This document shows positions 57,264-60,286 of a stretch of DNA of 60,286 nt, piece by piece. The stretch's first letter is position 1, and each line of letters begins with the position of its first letter. The notes below the pieces were generated by a model, which saw only the letters and a list, made by a program, of their open reading frames with translations, did no database searches and was not told the DNA's origin. Origin of the DNA: Elusimicrobiota bacterium (lineage in GTDB: Bacteria > Elusimicrobiota > Elusimicrobia > UBA1565 > UBA9628); NCBI GenBank assembly GCA_016209035.1, contig JACQWX010000092.1:1-60286 (forward strand), in the 5' to 3' direction. Position numbers and translations under genes: made by a program.

Positions 57264-57285
57264 GATGCGACGGACGGACAGGATG

Positions 57286-57561
57286 CTACCGTCGGTATAT
57301 CTCGTGGAGGCCGATGTCGTGGTAGAGCGCTTCATCGGCGGCCAGGAATTCGAACAAGATGCGATGCTCGCGATCGACCGAATAGGCCCAAAGTCCCTTG
57401 AGATTGCCTTTCAGCGCATGGGTCTTCAAACGCGGATCGAAGGCGTCCGCTCGGAACCAGCTGTCTTTGATTGTGGCCTTCCGTTTGATGGATCCGGCCA
57501 GACCCCGGAAGGACCTCTCGAAGTGAGAGGTTACATAGACCTTCAGGATCGGCCTGGACAC
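57286..57561 (-). CDS. RelE/HigB-like mRNA interferase toxin
   Basis: A 91-residue RelE-superfamily toxin: LKVYVTSHFERSFRGL, FDPRLKTHALKGNLKGLWAY and EHRILFEF, ending HDIGLHEIYRR. The basic residues and C-terminal Tyr-Arg are those expected for ribosome-dependent RNases. It follows the small antitoxin gene by 6 bp. Part of an island bracketed by direct repeats. Confidence 0.85.
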   Translation of the reverse strand: MSRPILKVYVTSHFERSFRGLAGSIKRKATIKDSWFRADAFDPRLKTHALKGNLKGLWAYSVDREHRILFEFLAADEALYHDIGLHEIYRR

Positions 57562-57567
57562 GAAGGC

Positions 57568-57771
57568 CTAGGTCAAGTCCGACAGGGAGCTGACAAGCCG
57601 GGCTCGGCCTTTCCTATGGGCCGCGCGCCCTTCACGGACGAACTCCAGGACCTCGGCCGCGCAAACCCTGGCGCGCCTGCCTCCGGCTTGGAGCACATGC
57701 GCGACTTCGGCCCACGGAATGCGGACAACAAGGGCGTCCTTGGTCACCGTCACCGCAGTATGCCGAAGCAT
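57568..57771 (-). CDS. Antitoxin of the RelE-like toxin
   Basis: A 67-residue protein (VTVTKDALVVRIPWAEVAH, then AAEVLEFVREGRAAHRKG). No named fold is certain. It is upstream of and tightly spaced to the RelE-like toxin, the usual antitoxin-first order. GAGAGGAAACG gives a good ribosome site; a TATACT box lies about 45 nt further up. The stretch 57772-57922 has no gene. Confidence 0.7.
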   Translation of the reverse strand: MLRHTAVTVTKDALVVRIPWAEVAHVLQAGGRRARVCAAEVLEFVREGRAAHRKGRARLVSSLSDLT

Positions 57772-57922
57772 CGTTTCCTCTCTTGCGCCGTCAACGCGGC
57801 GGGACTTTCTTCATTCCCCAGTATAACAGACGATCCCCTGTCCCGCAATAGGGCTGATGGTCAGATGGTCAGGGGCTCATCCCATGAGACAATGGATTCC
57901 CCCGGCGACCGCTCGTCTCGGA

Positions 57923-58324
57923 TTAGACGGGATGGACGAAAGGAAGGGATGCGAGCTTGCGTTGAAGCTTCTTGTCAGCGGTGACGAAATCGCAGCCGAG
58001 CGATCTGGCCAGGGCTACATAGACCGCATCGTAGACGGTGACGCCGTGGCGCAATGCCAAGCGCACCGCGTCCTTGAGGATCGAAAGACTTGGCACGATT
58101 ATCTCCAACCGCAAGGAAACGAAATTCTCCAGGATGGATTCGATGTCTTCGGGCTTGATCCCGGGGTTGTGCCTCAAAGCGCTGGCCAGCTCGTAAAGGA
58201 CGAGGTCGGGAGCGGCAAGGGACTCAATGCCATGCCGGAACTCCTCCAGAGCGTCCAGGGCTTTTCCCGTTTCCCGCTCAGGGACGTACCATTTGTAGAC
58301 GATCGAGGCGTCTACGACTTTCAC
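57923..58324 (-). CDS. PIN-domain ribonuclease toxin (VapC-like)
   Basis: A 133-residue PIN protein with the acidic active-site residues in VVDASIVYKW (D5), YELASAL (E45), TVYDAVYVALA and DFVTADKKL. These coordinate Mg2+ for RNA cleavage. The ATG overlaps the upstream antitoxin stop (ATGA). Second toxin of the island between the direct repeats. Confidence 0.9.
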   Translation of the reverse strand: MKVVDASIVYKWYVPERETGKALDALEEFRHGIESLAAPDLVLYELASALRHNPGIKPEDIESILENFVSLRLEIIVPSLSILKDAVRLALRHGVTVYDAVYVALARSLGCDFVTADKKLQRKLASLPFVHPV

Positions 58325-58527
58325 CGTGAGCCGCGCAGGCGCCGGATGATGGCGGCGCCGTCGAGCCGTCCCGCCTTGCCGACGAGACGGTCGCGAATCC
58401 TGGACATCTCAGCCAACGCCTCGTCCAAATGCCCCCTGTCTTGCCAGCGGAAACCCAACAGGATGGCGGCCCGCTTCTCCGCAAGCGACAAGTGCTCCAA
58501 GGAAGGAAGCTTCGGATGAGGCCTCAT
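58321..58527 (-). CDS. VapB-like antitoxin
   Basis: A 68-residue protein directly before the PIN gene (4-nt overlap). HLSLAEKRAAILLGFRW and LDEALAEMSRIRDRLVG are helical; the N-terminal DNA-binding motif is not obvious, so the antitoxin family is uncertain. TACACT lies 6 nt before the ATG, so it is likely leaderless. Function inferred from context. Confidence 0.7.
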   Translation of the reverse strand: MRPHPKLPSLEHLSLAEKRAAILLGFRWQDRGHLDEALAEMSRIRDRLVGKAGRLDGAAIIRRLRGSR

Positions 58528-58533
58528 GGCACC

Positions 58534-58539
58534 AGTGTA
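58534..58539 (-). promoter_or_regulatory. -10 box of PIN/antitoxin operon
   Basis: TACACT, 6 nt before ATG 58527; no ribosome site between. Confidence 0.4.
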
Positions 58540-58579
58540 CCAGGAAACGGGGCTCAAATCAAGAGGCCATATTCCCTCG

Positions 58580-58618
58580 TTCGGCGGCCGCAGCATCGAC
58601 CTCGTGGTCGAGCCCAAG
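58580..58618 (+). repeat. Direct repeat flanking the toxin-antitoxin island, copy 2
   Basis: Same 39-nt sequence as 57195-57233 with one mismatch, but here it runs out of frame into an outer-membrane protein fragment. Confidence 0.75.
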
Positions 58619-58917
58619 AACCCTGGTGGCTGGCCTTGGACGTGGTCCTGCCGGTGTTCACTCCATCCTACATGGCATTAGGCACCGAGTATCTGCTGCC
58701 CATCAAGGGCCTGGGGAGCCTGGCCCTGCGGCTCGGCGCCAACACCAAGGCCACGGACCTGGGCCTGGTCGCGGGCCTGAGGGCCGGGGCGGGCTTCCGG
58801 TTCAAGCCGCTCGAGTTCGACTACGCCTTCGGCGCCATGGGCGAGCTCGGGCAGTCGCACCTGGTGAGCGTGGGCTACCGGTTCGGCAAGCCGGCTGAAA
58901 AGGAGGGCAAGGAGTGA
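58619..58917 (+). pseudogene. C-terminal fragment of PorV/UPF0164-like outer-membrane protein
   Basis: About 99 residues (WWLALDVVLPVFTPSYMALG, GSLALRLGANTKATDLGLVA, LEFDYAFGAMGELGQSHLVS) form the last beta-strands of a PorV-type barrel, ending GYRFGKPAEKEGKE. The N-terminal part is missing and the join to the repeat is out of frame. Its end overlaps the next gene (GTGA) with AGGAGGGCAAGGAG as ribosome site, so the original operon structure survives at this end. Related to the remnant at 36573. Confidence 0.6.
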
Positions 58918-60119
58918 GCCTGATCCTGACGGCCGCCTTGGCCGCGCTGCTGGCTCCTGCCGCGCCCGCGGGCGCGGTCGAATGGGCGCCGGTCGCGGAC
59001 GCCCAGCTCCTCATGGGCCAGGTCTTCGAAAAGACCAAGCGGAACTCCTGGCAGGGCAACGCCGACCTCCAGCTCACCCCCGCGGTCAAGCTCTCGGATG
59101 AGTGGGGAGTCATCCCCACCTATGCCGGTTCCTACAAAGGGAGCAAGAGCGTGACCGACCTGGGCAGCGGCGGACAGCTCTTCTCCGACAGCATGAGCCA
59201 CTCGCTCAACGCCAAGGTCGTCTGGAAGCGGGACAAGCTCAAGCTCAAGCCCTCGGTGGGCCGCCGCTGGGAGTTCCTGCGGGAGACCAAGGACGAGTCC
59301 TGGGGAGGCGGCCTCTTCGACTACACCAAGCTCGCCGGGGGCCTCGAGGCCGAGTACGCTGTCTCGGACAATATCCAGGCCCGGTCCTCCTACGACCACT
59401 ACCGCATCGCCTTCCCCAACTACCGCTCGCTCGAGTCCAAGGCGCCCACCGACCTCAGCCGCGAGCAGTCCGCGGCCAGGACGCTCGACACGGTCAACCA
59501 CTCCTGGACCGGTACCGGGGATTTCTCCCTCCCGTTCGAGGGAGGCTGGGGCCGGCTCTCGGGCAACCTCACCTTGAGGGACTACCCCGAGCAGCGCCTC
59601 GTGGCCGTTTCGGGACAGCTCTCGGAGAAGCTCCGCTCGGATCAGCTCCGCTCGGTCTCGGCCGTGGTCGGCTACAGCAGGAAGCTCGGGCCCAAGGCCG
59701 CGGCCACCTTCTCGGTCCAGCTCACAAAACTTCGCTGCGCCTCCAACCAGGACCACTACGACGCCCAGGCCAACCGCTTCATCGGCACCTTCTACTCCTA
59801 CGACGAGCGCATGATTAAGCCCACCGTGGGCCTGGTCCTCGGCATCCGCAAGGCGCTCTACTCCATGTCCTACCTGCGCGTCGACCGCAACTACCTCGGC
59901 CGCGTGGCGCAGGACGAGGCCGGCTCGTATCTCTCCGACAACGTGACGCTGGGGCAGGACTCCTTCCTGTTCAGCCTCGTGGTCCCCATCGCCTACGGCA
60001 TGCGCCTCGTGGCCGAGGGCGCCCTCACCGAGGCCCGCTCCAACATGCGCTACGAGAAGTTCTACCGCTACAACTACACCCTCTCCAGCCACATGGTCGG
60101 GTTGGGGTACTCCTTCTAG
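58914..60119 (+). CDS. Outer-membrane beta-barrel protein
   Basis: A 401-residue exported barrel. Signal peptide (ILTAALAALLAPAAPAGA) is followed by some sixteen amphipathic strands (for example LKLKPSVGRRWEFLRET, GFSLPFEGG-like DFSLPFEGGWGRLSGNLTL) and the chain ends in HMVGLGYSF with C-terminal Phe, the standard BAM recognition signal. The GTG start overlaps the upstream stop and has a strong ribosome site. Similar in style to porin-like barrels following FecR/PorV genes; substrate unknown. Confidence 0.75.
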   Translation: MSLILTAALAALLAPAAPAGAVEWAPVADAQLLMGQVFEKTKRNSWQGNADLQLTPAVKLSDEWGVIPTYAGSYKGSKSVTDLGSGGQLFSDSMSHSLNAKVVWKRDKLKLKPSVGRRWEFLRETKDESWGGGLFDYTKLAGGLEAEYAVSDNIQARSSYDHYRIAFPNYRSLESKAPTDLSREQSAARTLDTVNHSWTGTGDFSLPFEGGWGRLSGNLTLRDYPEQRLVAVSGQLSEKLRSDQLRSVSAVVGYSRKLGPKAAATFSVQLTKLRCASNQDHYDAQANRFIGTFYSYDERMIKPTVGLVLGIRKALYSMSYLRVDRNYLGRVAQDEAGSYLSDNVTLGQDSFLFSLVVPIAYGMRLVAEGALTEARSNMRYEKFYRYNYTLSSHMVGLGYSF

Positions 60120-60185
60120 CCTTCCGGCGGCCCGTCGACTCCACGCACGGCGCGGCCTGACGCATGACAATCAGCATGGTATTTG

Positions 60186-60205
60186 CCAATTATCATTATA
60201 ATTGG
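60186..60205. other. AT-rich palindrome downstream of barrel gene
   Basis: CCAATTA-TCATTA-TAATTGG, a 7-bp stem, about 65 nt after the barrel stop and in an AT-rich island that also contains TATAAT on the plus strand. Could be a terminator or an operator/promoter for a gene beyond the window. Confidence 0.4.
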
Positions 60206-60230
60206 AACTTCTGGAAATAGAGTGGGTCCC

Positions 60231-60286
60231 GACGGGGAAATGGAGGAAGGCGGGCGCGTCCGGCTCATCCTCCGTTTCTCCGGGGA
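60231..60286. repeat. Possible third cloverleaf repeat, cut by window end
   Basis: GGGGAAATGGAGGA pairs imperfectly with TCCTCCGTTTCTCC, with GC-rich sequence between, and GGGTCCCGA just upstream recalls the arms of the element at 5-132. Only part is visible. Confidence 0.3.

Overview
The window is GC-rich, densely coding Gram-negative-type DNA: outer-membrane barrels, lipoprotein- and porin-like proteins, system II cytochrome c maturation and lytic transglycosylases. The gene content, including a nitrogenase-like/radical-SAM cluster of a kind I recall being described for groundwater Elusimicrobia, points to a free-living Elusimicrobiota bacterium, probably a groundwater or sediment genome bin. 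The taxon is an inference; there is no rRNA in the window and I see no tRNA gene or CRISPR array.

Region 1 (1-8637): a palindromic cloverleaf repeat, a receiver protein with a small secreted protein, then glnS followed by a tightly packed tetrapyrrole operon: an AhbD-like SPASM radical SAM enzyme, hemE, hemH, HemY-type hemG and hemC. Region 2 (8657-19552, minus strand): ccsA and resB, a CHASE2-adenylate cyclase, a 1670-residue FecR protein with nine internal repeats, and a TPR/outer-membrane barrel, followed by a phosphodiesterase-like remnant.

Region 3 (19597-34105) is the most unusual part. Six plus-strand genes with overlaps or gaps of a few bases encode a tandem B12-type/radical SAM protein, two more radical SAM enzymes, a NifH-like Fe protein and two NifD/K-like subunits. 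Around them lie a ferredoxin-carbamoyltransferase fusion, a fourth radical SAM protein and a small 2[4Fe-4S] ferredoxin. Nothing for FeMo-cofactor assembly is present and the NifD-like subunit lacks a P-cluster cysteine, so I read this as a reductive tetrapyrrole or corrinoid-like cofactor system, not N2 fixation. Immediately beyond it, separated by an inverted-repeat-bounded XRE gene, is a complete hgcAB pair, the mercury methylation genes.

Region 4 (34132-39353): a MNT/HEPN toxin-antitoxin pair with a palindromic operator, an S41 protease, a DUF4143 AAA ATPase and several gene remnants, including scraps of paralogues of the neighbouring aas and dsbA-like genes. Region 5 (39358-53842): operons for lipid acylation (aas, SDR, ParB-like protein), NfeD/stomatin, a four-gene 'transglutaminase-redoxin-epimerase-DsbA' operon joined by 4-nt overlaps, a XdhC-MobA fusion, a cNMP-binding protein (a possible reader of the cyclase product) and a secreted metallopeptidase. 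Region 6 (53824-60286): a 175-nt palindrome shared by the ends of two convergent genes, a two-SLT lytic transglycosylase, then a mosaic of broken genes into which two toxin-antitoxin modules have been placed, and an outer-membrane barrel.

Two window-wide features stand out: short palindromes placed inside or at the edges of genes, and -10 boxes 6-9 nt upstream of start codons, which suggests frequent leaderless transcription.
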